A DNA stretch of 64,000 nucleotides from Thermobifida alba (GTDB lineage Bacteria; Actinomycetota; Actinomycetes; Streptosporangiales; Streptosporangiaceae): positions 3,171,501-3,235,500 of the forward strand of contig NZ_CP051627.1 of the NCBI RefSeq assembly GCF_023208015.1, written 5' to 3'. Under the pieces are notes generated by a model. It had not been told where the DNA came from and ran no database searches. It saw nothing but the letters and a program-made list of their open reading frames with translations. This document shows, piece by piece, positions 53,833 through 62,475 of the stretch. Positions within the stretch are counted from its first letter, which is position 1. Each line of letters begins with the position of its first letter. The translations under genes and the position numbers were made by a program.

Positions 53833-54195
53833 TCAGGACACCACTTCCCCCTCGATGTGGTCGGCCCCGATCCGCTCCCAGTGGAGGAAGCGCTCGGTCT
53901 CCCCCAGCAGCGCGGCGGTCAGCCAGACCACGATGCCCACGTCGTCGGCGACCCCGAAGATCGGGATGAACAGCTCGGGAACGAGGTCGATGGGGGAGAC
54001 GACGTAGGCCAGGGCAACCAGGAACAGCACGATCTTCGAGGTGGACAGCTCCTGGTACTGCCCGCGCATCCGGGCTCCCAGCATGCGCGGGAGAGCCTTG
54101 ACGCGAGCCGCGACGGACGGCTTCCCCTGCTGGGTGTTGTCGTAGACCATCTTCCAGGCGGCAGCGCCGGCTGCGGCGCGGTTGGACTTGCGCAT
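53833..54195 (-). CDS. YkvA family (DUF1232) membrane protein
   Basis: 120 residues. The DUF1232 signature is ALAYVVSPIDLVPELFIPIFGVADDVGIVVWL, with two hydrophobic stretches. GAGGTGGAGGA precedes the ATG. Function unknown. Divergent from the amidase. Confidence 0.85.
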   Translation of the reverse strand: MRKSNRAAAGAAAWKMVYDNTQQGKPSVAARVKALPRMLGARMRGQYQELSTSKIVLFLVALAYVVSPIDLVPELFIPIFGVADDVGIVVWLTAALLGETERFLHWERIGADHIEGEVVS

Positions 54196-54394
54196 TCCTC
54201 CACCTCGACACGGGGTCGGTGCGCCCGGAGGGGTTCCGGGCGCCTCTTGCGATATGACGCATTCCACTGGTTTTCTGTTCCCTGTGCCGGGGCCCCCCAC
54301 ACGCGGCGGGGTGAGGGTTCCCTTCCCTCCCCGCTCGCCGTACCGCACCCGGTGCGACCGACGTGGCATAGGTTGGTTGCGGTCCTTTCCGGCC

Positions 54395-55297
54395 GTGCCC
54401 GTCCCGCCGTCGAGACAACCCGTTTTCGGAGGAAGTATCACCGCCCGCCCGTTCGCCTCCCCCCGCTCCGTCCGACTGCTCGCAGCCGCCGCCGGAGTGC
54501 TGCTGGCCACCGCGTGCTGGTCCCCCCCACCGGACGCCCGTCCCGCCATCGGCGAGACCGCGGCCCCGCCGCTGCCCGGACCGGGCGGCGGTTCCGCCGT
54601 GTCCCCGTCGCCCTCCGCTCCGCTGCCCCTGTCCGGCAGGGTCGTGGTCCTCGACCCCGGCCACAACGGCGGCAACGCCGACGCCCCCGAGCGGATCGGC
54701 CGTCCCGTCCCGGCCGGCCCCACCACCAAGGAGTGCGACACGGTGGGCGCCCGGACCGAGGGGGGCTACGACGAACACGAGTTCAACTGGGACCTGTCGC
54801 TGCTGGTGCGCGACCGTCTGGAGGAGGCGGGCGCGACCGTGGTCCTGACCCGCGACAGCGACGACGGCGTCGGCCCGTGCATCGACGAGCGCGCCGCCAT
54901 CGGCAACGAGGCGCAGGCCGACGCGGCAGTCTCCATCCACGCCGACGGGGCCGCCCCGGGCTCCCGGGGCTTCCACGTGATCGTTCCCGGAGAGGTCCCC
55001 GGGTTCACCGAGCCCATCCTGGAGTCCTCCTACGCCCTGGGCGAGGCCCTGCGGGACGAGTTCCACGCGGTGACCGACCACCCCTACTCCGACTATCTCG
55101 GGGAGGAGGGCATCGACGTCCGCACCGACCTGGGCGGGCTGAACCTGTCCACCGTGCCCAAGGTCTTCCTGGAGGTCGGCAACATGCGCGACCCCGTGGA
55201 CGCGGAGAAGCTCACCGACCCGGAGTGGCGCGCACTCGCCGCCGAGGGGATCGCCGCGGGCCTGACCCGGTTCCTGGAGGACTCCGGCCGCCGGTGA
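54395..55297 (+). CDS. N-acetylmuramoyl-L-alanine amidase lipoprotein (Amidase_3)
   Basis: About 300 residues. Lipobox LLATAC after a hydrophobic stretch; catalytic domain with zinc ligands in VVLDPGHNGG, EHEFNWDLSL and AAVSIHADGA, and the catalytic Glu in KVFLEVGNMRD. Cleaves the amide between N-acetylmuramic acid and the stem peptide. The start is uncertain: a GTG at 54395 is used, but the best ribosome-binding site, GGAGGA at 54428, precedes ATC at 54437. Confidence 0.8.
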   Translation: MPVPPSRQPVFGGSITARPFASPRSVRLLAAAAGVLLATACWSPPPDARPAIGETAAPPLPGPGGGSAVSPSPSAPLPLSGRVVVLDPGHNGGNADAPERIGRPVPAGPTTKECDTVGARTEGGYDEHEFNWDLSLLVRDRLEEAGATVVLTRDSDDGVGPCIDERAAIGNEAQADAAVSIHADGAAPGSRGFHVIVPGEVPGFTEPILESSYALGEALRDEFHAVTDHPYSDYLGEEGIDVRTDLGGLNLSTVPKVFLEVGNMRDPVDAEKLTDPEWRALAAEGIAAGLTRFLEDSGRR

Positions 55298-55412
55298 CCC
55301 CGCGGCCCCGGTGTCCCGTGCAGGTGCGGGACTCCCGAAAACGCCTGTCCTTCTGGACACTCCGCTTTCCCCGTGTATGGTGCCCCTCACTCTCAGTCTG
55401 CACAATGTTGCT

Positions 55413-56048
55413 ATGCCACTGACATCCAGTGATGTGCGCGACAAGCGGTTCAGCACCTCGCGCCTGCGCCTGGGATACGTCCAAGAGGACGTCGACGCCC
55501 TGCTGCGCAGGGTGGAGGAGACCCTGCGGGCACTCGAACAGGGCACCCGCCCCTCGAAGATCATCACCGCCTCGGACGTGATGCGGTCCCAGTTCCGGAC
55601 CACCGTGATGCGGCCGGGCTACGACGAGGAGGAGGTGGACGCCTTCCTCGACGAGGTCGCCGAGACCCTGCGGGAGCTCGGCCTGTACTCACAGCAGTTG
55701 CGGACCGGCAAGCACAGTGCCGAGTACTTCCGCCGGGCCGCCGCGCCCCGCCCCCGCGAACCCGTCACCCCCCGCATGCGCCCCGAGGACATCCGCAACA
55801 AGGGCTTCAACACCACCCGGCTCCGGGTCGGCTACGCGGAGGAGGAGGTGGACGCCTTCCTCGACCTCGCCGAGGCGACCATCGCCGCACTGGTGGAGGG
55901 CAGGCCCACCGACACCCCGCTGACCGCCTCCCAGGTGCGGGAAGCCCGCTTCTCCAGCACCCGGCTGCGCTCCGGCTACGTGGAGACGGAGGTGGACGCC
56001 TTCCTCGACGAGATCGCCGACGAACTGGAGCGCTACGGACTGCACTGA
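55413..56048 (+). CDS. DivIVA-domain protein with four repeats
   Basis: 211 residues. Four copies of a 39-residue unit at about 3-41, 51-89, 122-160 and 170-208, each with an RLRxGYxxxEVDAFLDE-like core. Units 1-2 and 3-4 are each 48 residues apart, so the layout is two pairs. The unit is the DivIVA N-terminal-like motif. DivIVA proteins mark poles and septa; here there is no long coiled coil. The ATG follows CACAAT by six bases and may be leaderless. Confidence 0.82.
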   Translation: MPLTSSDVRDKRFSTSRLRLGYVQEDVDALLRRVEETLRALEQGTRPSKIITASDVMRSQFRTTVMRPGYDEEEVDAFLDEVAETLRELGLYSQQLRTGKHSAEYFRRAAAPRPREPVTPRMRPEDIRNKGFNTTRLRVGYAEEEVDAFLDLAEATIAALVEGRPTDTPLTASQVREARFSSTRLRSGYVETEVDAFLDEIADELERYGLH

Positions 56049-56066
56049 GCCGGCCCGCGGCGCCGG

Positions 56067-56669
56067 TCAGCCCTTCCGCAGGCTCGCCAGGAGCAGGTCG
56101 GCGTAGTAGACACCCAGCTGGGGGCCGCTCAACTCGCCGTCGGCCCGGTACCACATGCTCAGGTGGTGGATCGAGCCGAAGAAGTAGTTGACCACGATAT
56201 CCGCCGGGATCTTGTCGTGGAAGACGCCCTCGCGCATTCCTTCCTCGACCAGCGACCGGAACAGTTCGTGGTACCTGCGGCGCTCCCTGCGCACCTCACG
56301 CTGGCGTCCGGGGGAGAGCATGTGCAACGAGCGGAAGAAGATGACCATGTCGTCGAGGTTGTCCACGGTGGTGTGGACGACGTCGACGGCCGCCGCGTGC
56401 AGGCGCTCGGTCACGTCTCCCCCGCCCTCGACGATCTGGGCGAGCCGGCTCATCTGCAGGTTCAGGACGCGCTGGTAGACCGCGAAGAGCAGGTCGTCCT
56501 TGGAGGTGAAGTAGTGGTACATCGCCCCCTTGGTGACCCCGGCGGCCTCGACCAGCTCCTGGACCGAGACCCGGTCGAAACCGCGCTGGGCGAACAGGCG
56601 GGTGGCCTCGGTCAGGAGGCGGTCCGGCACGGAGGGGGAGACCGCCCTGGACTCGGTTGACTGCGTCAT
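56067..56669 (-). CDS. TetR-family regulator
   Basis: 200 residues from the ATG at 56669 (AGGGGAAC upstream). HTH: LLTEATRLFAQRGFDRVSVQ and VEAAGVTKGAMYHYFTSKDD. C-terminal domain resembles regulators of fatty-acid or acyl-CoA metabolism. A palindrome lies about 80 bases upstream of the start. Confidence 0.88.
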   Translation of the reverse strand: MTQSTESRAVSPSVPDRLLTEATRLFAQRGFDRVSVQELVEAAGVTKGAMYHYFTSKDDLLFAVYQRVLNLQMSRLAQIVEGGGDVTERLHAAAVDVVHTTVDNLDDMVIFFRSLHMLSPGRQREVRRERRRYHELFRSLVEEGMREGVFHDKIPADIVVNYFFGSIHHLSMWYRADGELSGPQLGVYYADLLLASLRKG

Positions 56670-56750
56670 GTTCCCCTGCCTCTCGCGTTCACCGCGCGTC
56701 TGCGGCGCCGTCGCTCCCCGGCTATGCACGTTCCCCAGCATAAGCCACCC

Positions 56751-56770
56751 GACATACCGGCCAGTATGTC
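56751..56770. promoter_or_regulatory. TetR-type palindromic operator
   Basis: GACATACCGGCCAGTATGTC has perfect 7-base arms GACATAC/GTATGTC around a 6-base centre. Its position upstream of the TetR gene suggests autoregulation. Confidence 0.7.
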
Positions 56771-56926
56771 AACTCCCCGGCTTCCGGGACGGCGGTTTCC
56801 GACGATATCGGTGACCCTGCGGTAACCGAGCGCCCGAAGCAGCCGGGGTGAACGGCGCGGCTTTTCGTACTAGGGTGAGCCCCCGACGCGCCGCCGCGGA
56901 CACCCCGGATCCGAACCTGTGTTCGA

Positions 56927-56932
56927 TAGGGT
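56927..56932 (+). promoter_or_regulatory. Putative -10 element of leaderless DUF6504 gene
   Basis: TAGGGT six bases before the GTG at 56939. Confidence 0.4.
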
Positions 56933-56938
56933 GCGCGG

Positions 56939-57190
56939 GTGAGTCTCTACAACGAACAGATCGACGTCCGTTCCACCACCGGCGACGCCCCCGCCCTGTT
57001 CTCCTGGCGCGGCACCCTCTACCGGGTGCGCCGGGTCATCGGCACCTGGCGCGACGCCGACCCCGCCGCCTCCGCCGAGGTGCGACTGGTCCGGGTGGCG
57101 GCCGAGTCCGACCACGGCCACCCCGGTATCGCCGACATCGTGCTGGACACCGCGACCAACCACTGGACGATGCGGCGTCTGTGGCACTGA
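56939..57190 (+). CDS. DUF6504 family protein
   Basis: 83 residues beginning MSLYNEQIDVRS, with FSWRGTLYRVRRVIGTWRD. Fits the DUF6504 family of small actinobacterial proteins; function unknown. The convergent YigZ gene starts its 3' end four bases away. Confidence 0.72.
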   Translation: MSLYNEQIDVRSTTGDAPALFSWRGTLYRVRRVIGTWRDADPAASAEVRLVRVAAESDHGHPGIADIVLDTATNHWTMRRLWH

Positions 57191-57194
57191 CCGG

Positions 57195-57836
57195 TCACCG
57201 CGCGGTCCCGTCCGCGCCCACCTCGACCTCCACGGTCGTCACCCCCTGCGGTTCGCAGAGGGCCTGCCCGGCGGTGATCTCGGCGACCCACGCCGCGAAC
57301 TCCGCCGGGTCGGTCCCGTCCAGCGCGACGTCCACCTCGACATCGGCGCCGTAGCGCACGTCCAGCACCCGGTGCGGCGACTCCCGCAGGTCGCTCTCCA
57401 GCCGCCCGGCCTGCTGGTAGTCGGCCAGCACCGTCATCACCGGCAGCGAGCGCCGCTCCAGGACCCCCACCGCGTCGACCGCCGCGGACACCGCGCTGCC
57501 GTAGGCCCGGATCAGTCCGCCCGCGCCGAGCTTGATCCCGCCGAAGTAGCGGGTCACCACCGCGACGGTGTCGGTGAGTCCGCGGTGGCGCAGCACCTCC
57601 AGCATGGGCACCCCCGCCGTCCCCGCGGGCTCCCCGTCGTCGCTGGACCGCTGCACCCCGCCGTCCTCGCCCAGCACGTAGGCGGTGCAGTTGTGGGTGG
57701 CGTTCCAGTGCAGTCTGCGCCGCTCCGCGATGAACGCCCGCGCCTCGTCCTCGTCCGCCACCCGGGCCAGCGCGCAGATGAACCGGGACTTCTTGATGTC
57801 GATCTGGTGCTCGCCGCCGCGTCTGATCGTTCTCAT
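57195..57836 (-). CDS. YigZ/IMPACT family protein
   Basis: 213 residues. Conserved N-terminal part IKKSRFICALARVADEDEAR, NATHNCTAYVLGEDGGVQRS, and VVTRYFGGIKLGAGGLIRAYG. The C-terminal domain is DUF1949-like. Family members may act on ribosomes or small RNAs; the role is unknown. GGGAG before the ATG at 57836. Confidence 0.88.
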   Translation of the reverse strand: MRTIRRGGEHQIDIKKSRFICALARVADEDEARAFIAERRRLHWNATHNCTAYVLGEDGGVQRSSDDGEPAGTAGVPMLEVLRHRGLTDTVAVVTRYFGGIKLGAGGLIRAYGSAVSAAVDAVGVLERRSLPVMTVLADYQQAGRLESDLRESPHRVLDVRYGADVEVDVALDGTDPAEFAAWVAEITAGQALCEPQGVTTVEVEVGADGTAR

Positions 57837-57882
57837 ACCGCTCCCGATCGTACGCGCCGCGCCGCACGCCGCCGGGGCTCTG

Positions 57883-57888
57883 TAGGGT
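57883..57888 (+). promoter_or_regulatory. Putative -10 element of leaderless NUDIX gene
   Basis: TAGGGT seven bases before the ATG at 57896. Confidence 0.4.
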
Positions 57889-57895
57889 CGGTGCC

Positions 57896-58387
57896 ATGCC
57901 GACACCCCCATTCGTCCTGCGGCTGCGCGAGCACGTGGGACACGGACTGCTGCCCCTGGTCGGAGTGACGGCGGTGGTCGTCGCCCCGGACGGGCGCATC
58001 CTGCTGCACCGGCGCGCCGACGACGGGCGCTGGTGCACCCCCGGCGGCCTCGTGGAGCCCGGCGAGCAGCCCGCCGCCACGCTGGTGCGCGAACTGGAGG
58101 AGGAGACCGGGCTCCGCGTCCACCCCGAGGTGCTGGTCAGCGCGGTCATGGAGGAACCCCACACCTACCCGAACGGGGACCGGGTGCAGATCCTCGACCT
58201 CACCTTCCGCTGCCGTCCGGTCTCGGGCGAGGCCCGCGTCAACGACGACGAGTCCCTGGAGGTGCGCTGGTTCGACTACGCCGGACTGCCTCCGATGCCG
58301 GGCCGCATCATGCGCCGCATCGACCACGCGCTGGCGGGGAGGGTCGGCTGGTTCGACCTCCGCGACGGCCCGTGGCGCGAGCCCTGA
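57896..58387 (+). CDS. NUDIX hydrolase
   Basis: 163 residues. NUDIX box at 51-73 with Glu57 and REL-EE at 65-70 (GLVEPGEQPAATLVRELEEE). Hydrolyses a nucleoside diphosphate linked to another group; substrate unknown. Conventional length. Confidence 0.88.
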   Translation: MPTPPFVLRLREHVGHGLLPLVGVTAVVVAPDGRILLHRRADDGRWCTPGGLVEPGEQPAATLVRELEEETGLRVHPEVLVSAVMEEPHTYPNGDRVQILDLTFRCRPVSGEARVNDDESLEVRWFDYAGLPPMPGRIMRRIDHALAGRVGWFDLRDGPWREP

Positions 58388-58444
58388 CCCGCGCCGGCCC
58401 TCTCCGCCCGGCGCGTCCCCGACGGGCCGCGCCGGAGCCGGTGG

Positions 58445-58927
58445 TCAGTTCGGCAGGTTCTCCTCGATCGCGCTGATGATCTCGGGGTCCTCGGGCTCCA
58501 CCCGGGGCCGGAAGCGGTGCAGCACCTTTCCGCCGGGGGCGACGAGGAACTTCTCGAAGTTCCACTGGACGTCCCCCGCCACCCCCTGGGAGTCGCGGGT
58601 CTTGGTCAGCTCGGCGTACAGGGGGTGCCGGCCGGGTCCGTTGACCTCCATCTTCTCCAGCATGGGGAAGCTGATGCCGTAGGTGGTGGCGCAGAAGAGC
58701 CGGATCTCCCCGGCGTCCCCCGGCTCCTGCCCGGCGAACTGGTTGCAGGGCACCCCGATCACGGAGAACCCCCGGTAGGCGTACGCTTCCTGGAGCCTCT
58801 CCAGTCCGCTGTACTGGGGGGTGAGACCGCACTTGGAGGCGACGTTGACGATCAGCAGCAGTTGGTCCTGCGGCAGTCGGAACGGCTCGCCCTCCAAAGA
58901 ACGCAACTCGCTTTGGTAGATCTTCAT
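58445..58927 (-). CDS. Glutathione peroxidase-family thiol peroxidase
   Basis: 160 residues. Catalytic Cys33 in NVASKCGLTPQYSG, Gln67 in PCNQFAGQEPG, Trp122-Asn123 in WNFEKF: the full GPx tetrad with cysteine instead of selenocysteine. In actinobacteria it probably uses thioredoxin or mycothiol. Reduces peroxides. Confidence 0.92.
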   Translation of the reverse strand: MKIYQSELRSLEGEPFRLPQDQLLLIVNVASKCGLTPQYSGLERLQEAYAYRGFSVIGVPCNQFAGQEPGDAGEIRLFCATTYGISFPMLEKMEVNGPGRHPLYAELTKTRDSQGVAGDVQWNFEKFLVAPGGKVLHRFRPRVEPEDPEIISAIEENLPN

Positions 58928-59076
58928 GGTCCGGAGCCTAGCCCCAGCCGCCTCACCCGTCGGGCACCCAATCCCGTGAATACTCCGGGTAACGACTTGG
59001 ACGGCCCGGGTGTCCGCCGTCGAGACGGGTTCTAGGATCGTGGCACAGGCGTTCCGGCCGAGGGAGTGGGAGCAAC

Positions 59077-60519
59077 ATGCGCAGCGGGCGTCGAGGCACC
59101 TTGCGGCTGGTGACCGGGGCGGTCCTGCTGGCCGCCGCGGTGTCCTGCACGGACGGCGACGCTCCCGGGGAACCGGCGCCGTCCACTCCGCGGCCGACCC
59201 CCACGGTCTACCGGGGCGAGGTCCCGCCCGGTCTGGCCGAGACGCCGCTGCGGTACCTGCACGGCTCCCAGGAGCCCGGCCAGGAGATCCTGGGCGACCC
59301 CCGGGGAGTGCGCGTCCACGCGGTCGGCGATGCCTTCCTCATCAGCTCCAACAGCGAGGAGCGGCACCTGCTGCAGGACGCCGCCGACGGCTCCGTCCTG
59401 TGGCGGGGGGAGTCGAGCATCGAACGGTTCACCCAGGACCGGAGCGGCGCGGACGTGTTCGAGGTGAGCACGCGCGAGGGCGACCGCGTCACCCGCACCG
59501 TCGTGGACTCGGCCGGCGAGCCGGTGTGGAGCGGTTCCGACCCCCGGGAGAGCTACCTCAACGGACTGGTCGTGCGCGCCCCCGCCGGCTGGACCGCGGC
59601 CGAGCCGTACGGCGAGTTCGTGGTCCGCGACCCCGCGGCGGACGGCGTCGAGTGGGCGTACGAGTTCACCGCCCCCGCGGAGACCGACGCGGAGGACCCG
59701 GCGGACGACGAGGAGTCCGACGACGAGGGCGAGGAGGCGGCCGCGCACCTGGGGGTCCCGGTGGGCGCGCACGACGACGTGGTGCTGCTGGACGACGGCG
59801 CCGGGCTGCTGCAGGCCCGCGACCTGTCCGACGGGGCGGCGCTGCTGTGGAGCGTCTCCGGCGACTCCGTGGCCGCCGAGGACGGCCGGGCACTGTCCGC
59901 TCCCCGGCCGCGTCTGGTCGGCTTCTACCCGCTGCCCGAGGAGGAGACCGGCTCCCCCGCCGACGACGCGGAGTCCGAGGAGTCCGCCGGCCCCCGCCGG
60001 ACCGTGCTGCTCCGCTGGAGCAGTCCCGAGGAGTCCTCCCTGCTCTCCCTGCACGACCTGCGCGACGGGGAGACGCTGTGGACGCTGCGCGAGCCGGGGA
60101 GCAACCCCCTCGGCAGGGCGTTCGCCACCGCACCGGTCGCCGGCACCGTCTGGGACGCCGCCGCCGGGGTCCTGCTGGTGCCGCAGGCCGACGCCGCGAC
60201 CTCGGTGGTCGCCGTGGACCTGGCCTCGGGCGAGACGCTGTGGACGTTCGACGACGCCGCGGAGCGGTCCATCTCGCCGCGTTTCACCCTGGCCGGGTAC
60301 GTCTACGGCGACACCCGCGCCGACGACGGGGGCTCCCAGGTGGTGCTCGAAACCGGGACCAAGGACCTCGTCGCCGACGACCTGCCCGGCTACGTGGAGG
60401 CGGTCACCGACGACGGCCACGCCCTCGTCGTGCAGGACCGCCAGCGGTTCGTCTTCGCCCCCGAGACCCCGCCGACGGACCCCGCCACTCCGTCACCGTC
60501 GCCCACAGAGCGTGGCTGA
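59077..60519 (+). CDS. PQQ-like beta-propeller lipoprotein
   Basis: 480 residues. Lipobox AAVSC with Cys24. Repeated beta-propeller units of the WRGESS / LWTLREPG type (LLWSVSG, ETLWTLREPG, ETLWTFDDA). It has an acidic low-complexity insert (EEDPADDEESDDEGEE-like). A surface lipoprotein; binding partner unknown. GGGAG before the ATG at 59077. Confidence 0.75.
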   Translation: MRSGRRGTLRLVTGAVLLAAAVSCTDGDAPGEPAPSTPRPTPTVYRGEVPPGLAETPLRYLHGSQEPGQEILGDPRGVRVHAVGDAFLISSNSEERHLLQDAADGSVLWRGESSIERFTQDRSGADVFEVSTREGDRVTRTVVDSAGEPVWSGSDPRESYLNGLVVRAPAGWTAAEPYGEFVVRDPAADGVEWAYEFTAPAETDAEDPADDEESDDEGEEAAAHLGVPVGAHDDVVLLDDGAGLLQARDLSDGAALLWSVSGDSVAAEDGRALSAPRPRLVGFYPLPEEETGSPADDAESEESAGPRRTVLLRWSSPEESSLLSLHDLRDGETLWTLREPGSNPLGRAFATAPVAGTVWDAAAGVLLVPQADAATSVVAVDLASGETLWTFDDAAERSISPRFTLAGYVYGDTRADDGGSQVVLETGTKDLVADDLPGYVEAVTDDGHALVVQDRQRFVFAPETPPTDPATPSPSPTERG

Positions 60520-60568
60520 GGTGCGCTTTCACCCAACCCTGGTGCGCTCCAAACCGAATGCCGTTCTC

Positions 60569-60574
60569 TACCAT
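60569..60574 (+). promoter_or_regulatory. Putative -10 element of mutA promoter
   Basis: TACCAT eight bases before the mutA ATG; fits a nearly leaderless message. Confidence 0.35.
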
Positions 60575-60582
60575 CTCGGAGT

Positions 60583-62475
60583 ATGAGCGTGCCGGAGAAC
60601 ACAGCCACGACCACCGGCGCCCTTCCCCTCGCCGCCGAGTTCCCCTCGGTGACGAAGGAGCAGTGGCGCGACCTGGTCGCAGGGGTGCTGCGGAAGAGCG
60701 GAGCGGACGTCGACGGGGCGTCCGACGCCCCCGAGAGCCTCCTGACCACCACCACCTACGACGGAATCGTCATCCAGCCGCTGTACGACAGCGGCGACGA
60801 CATCGAGTCCGGTTTCCCCGGCATCGCGCCGTTCACCCGGGGGGCCCGGCCGCAGGGCGCGGTCGTCGACGGCTGGGACGTGCGCCAGCACCACGCCCAC
60901 CCCGACGCCGCGGCCGCGCGTCGGGCCGTGCTGGAGGACCTGGAGAACGGCGTCACCTCGATCTGGCTGGGCGTGGGCGCGGCCGGAGTGCCCGTCGACC
61001 GGATCGGCGAGGTCCTCGCCGACGTCCACCTGGACCTGGCCCCGGTCACCCTGGACGCCGGGGCCGACTACGAGGCCGCCGCGGCGGCCCTGCTCTCCGC
61101 GTACGCCGACCGGGACCTGCCGGACAGCGCGGTCTCCGGAAACCTGGGCGTCGACCCGCTCGGGCTGGCCGCCCGCACCGGTGAGCGCGCCGACGTCGCC
61201 TCGGCCGTGCGCTTCGCCGCCGGGCTCGCCGCCTCCCGCCCCGCCCTGCGCCTGGTGGTCGCCGACGGCACCCCCGTGCACGAGGCGGGCGGTTCGGAGG
61301 CGCAGGAACTGGGCGCCGCCGTCGCCTCGGGCGTGGCCTACCTGCGCGCGCTGACCGAGGCCGGCCTGGACCTGGCCGACGCCGCGGCACGCGTCGAGTT
61401 CCGCTTCGCCGCCAGTGCCGACCAGTTCCTCACCATCGCCAAGCTGCGCGCCGCGCGCGCCATGTGGAACCGGGTCGCCGAGGTCTGCGGCCTGCCCGAG
61501 GAGCACCGCGGCATGCGCCAGCACGTGGTCACCTCCGCGGCGATGATGACGCGCCGCGACCCGTACGTGAACATGCTGCGCACCACCCTGGCGTGCTTCG
61601 CCGCAGGCGTGGGCGGCGCGGACGCGGTCACCGTCCGCCCCTTCGACTCGGCGCTGGGCCTGCCCGACGCGCTGGCCCGCCGTATCGCCCGCAACACCCA
61701 GTCGCTGCTGCTGGAGGAGTCGCACGTCGCCCGGGTCATCGACCCCGCCGGGGGCTCCTTCTACGTGGAGCGCCTCACCGCCGACCTGTACCGCCGCGGC
61801 TGGGAGTTCTTCCAGGAGCTGGAGGCCGCCGGCGGCATGGCCGAGGCCCTGGCCTCGGGTCTGGTGGCCGACCGGGTCAACGCTGTGTGGGAGGAGCGCC
61901 GCGTCAACCTGGCCCACCGCCGCGACCCGCTGACCGGGGTGAGCGAGTTCCCCCACCTGGAGGAGCCCGTCCTGGAGCGGGCCCCCGCCCCCGCGGCGCC
62001 CGCGTCGAACGCCCCCAGCGCGCTGCCCGCGCGCCGCTACGCCGCCGAGTACGAGGAGCTGCGGGACCGCTCCGACGCGACCCTGGCCGCGACGGGAGCG
62101 CGCCCCCGGGTCTTCCTGGCCACGTTGGGTCCGGTCGCCGTGCACACCGCGCGGGCGACCTTCGCCGCGAACCTGTTCCGCGCGGGCGGCATCGAGCCGG
62201 TCAGCGGCGGCGAGGCCGGTCCCGAGGAGGCCGCGGCGGCGTTCCGGGACAGCGGGGCGCGCGTCGCCTGCGTGTGCTCCAGTGACAGGGTCTACGCCGA
62301 ACAGGCCGCCGCCACCGTCGCCGCACTGCGGGAGGCGGGCGCCGAACGGGTGCTGCTGGCCGGCAGGCCCTCCGACGACCTCTCCGCCGCCGGGGTGGAC
62401 GGCTTCGTGTTCACCGGCTGCGACGCACTGGCCCTGTTGACCGACCTCAGCGACTTCCTTGGAGCGGCCCGATGA
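60583..62475 (+). CDS. mutA: Methylmalonyl-CoA mutase small subunit
   Basis: 630 residues. TIM-barrel domain homologous to MutB but without a cobalamin-binding His: the C-terminal domain lacks DxHxxG. Motifs [20 protein letters not shown] and [13 protein letters not shown]. Forms a heterodimer with MutB and is thought to have lost catalysis. Its stop codon overlaps the mutB ATG by four bases (ATGA). Confidence 0.94.
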   Translation: MSVPENTATTTGALPLAAEFPSVTKEQWRDLVAGVLRKSGADVDGASDAPESLLTTTTYDGIVIQPLYDSGDDIESGFPGIAPFTRGARPQGAVVDGWDVRQHHAHPDAAAARRAVLEDLENGVTSIWLGVGAAGVPVDRIGEVLADVHLDLAPVTLDAGADYEAAAAALLSAYADRDLPDSAVSGNLGVDPLGLAARTGERADVASAVRFAAGLAASRPALRLVVADGTPVHEAGGSEAQELGAAVASGVAYLRALTEAGLDLADAAARVEFRFAASADQFLTIAKLRAARAMWNRVAEVCGLPEEHRGMRQHVVTSAAMMTRRDPYVNMLRTTLACFAAGVGGADAVTVRPFDSALGLPDALARRIARNTQSLLLEESHVARVIDPAGGSFYVERLTADLYRRGWEFFQELEAAGGMAEALASGLVADRVNAVWEERRVNLAHRRDPLTGVSEFPHLEEPVLERAPAPAAPASNAPSALPARRYAAEYEELRDRSDATLAATGARPRVFLATLGPVAVHTARATFAANLFRAGGIEPVSGGEAGPEEAAAAFRDSGARVACVCSSDRVYAEQAAATVAALREAGAERVLLAGRPSDDLSAAGVDGFVFTGCDALALLTDLSDFLGAAR

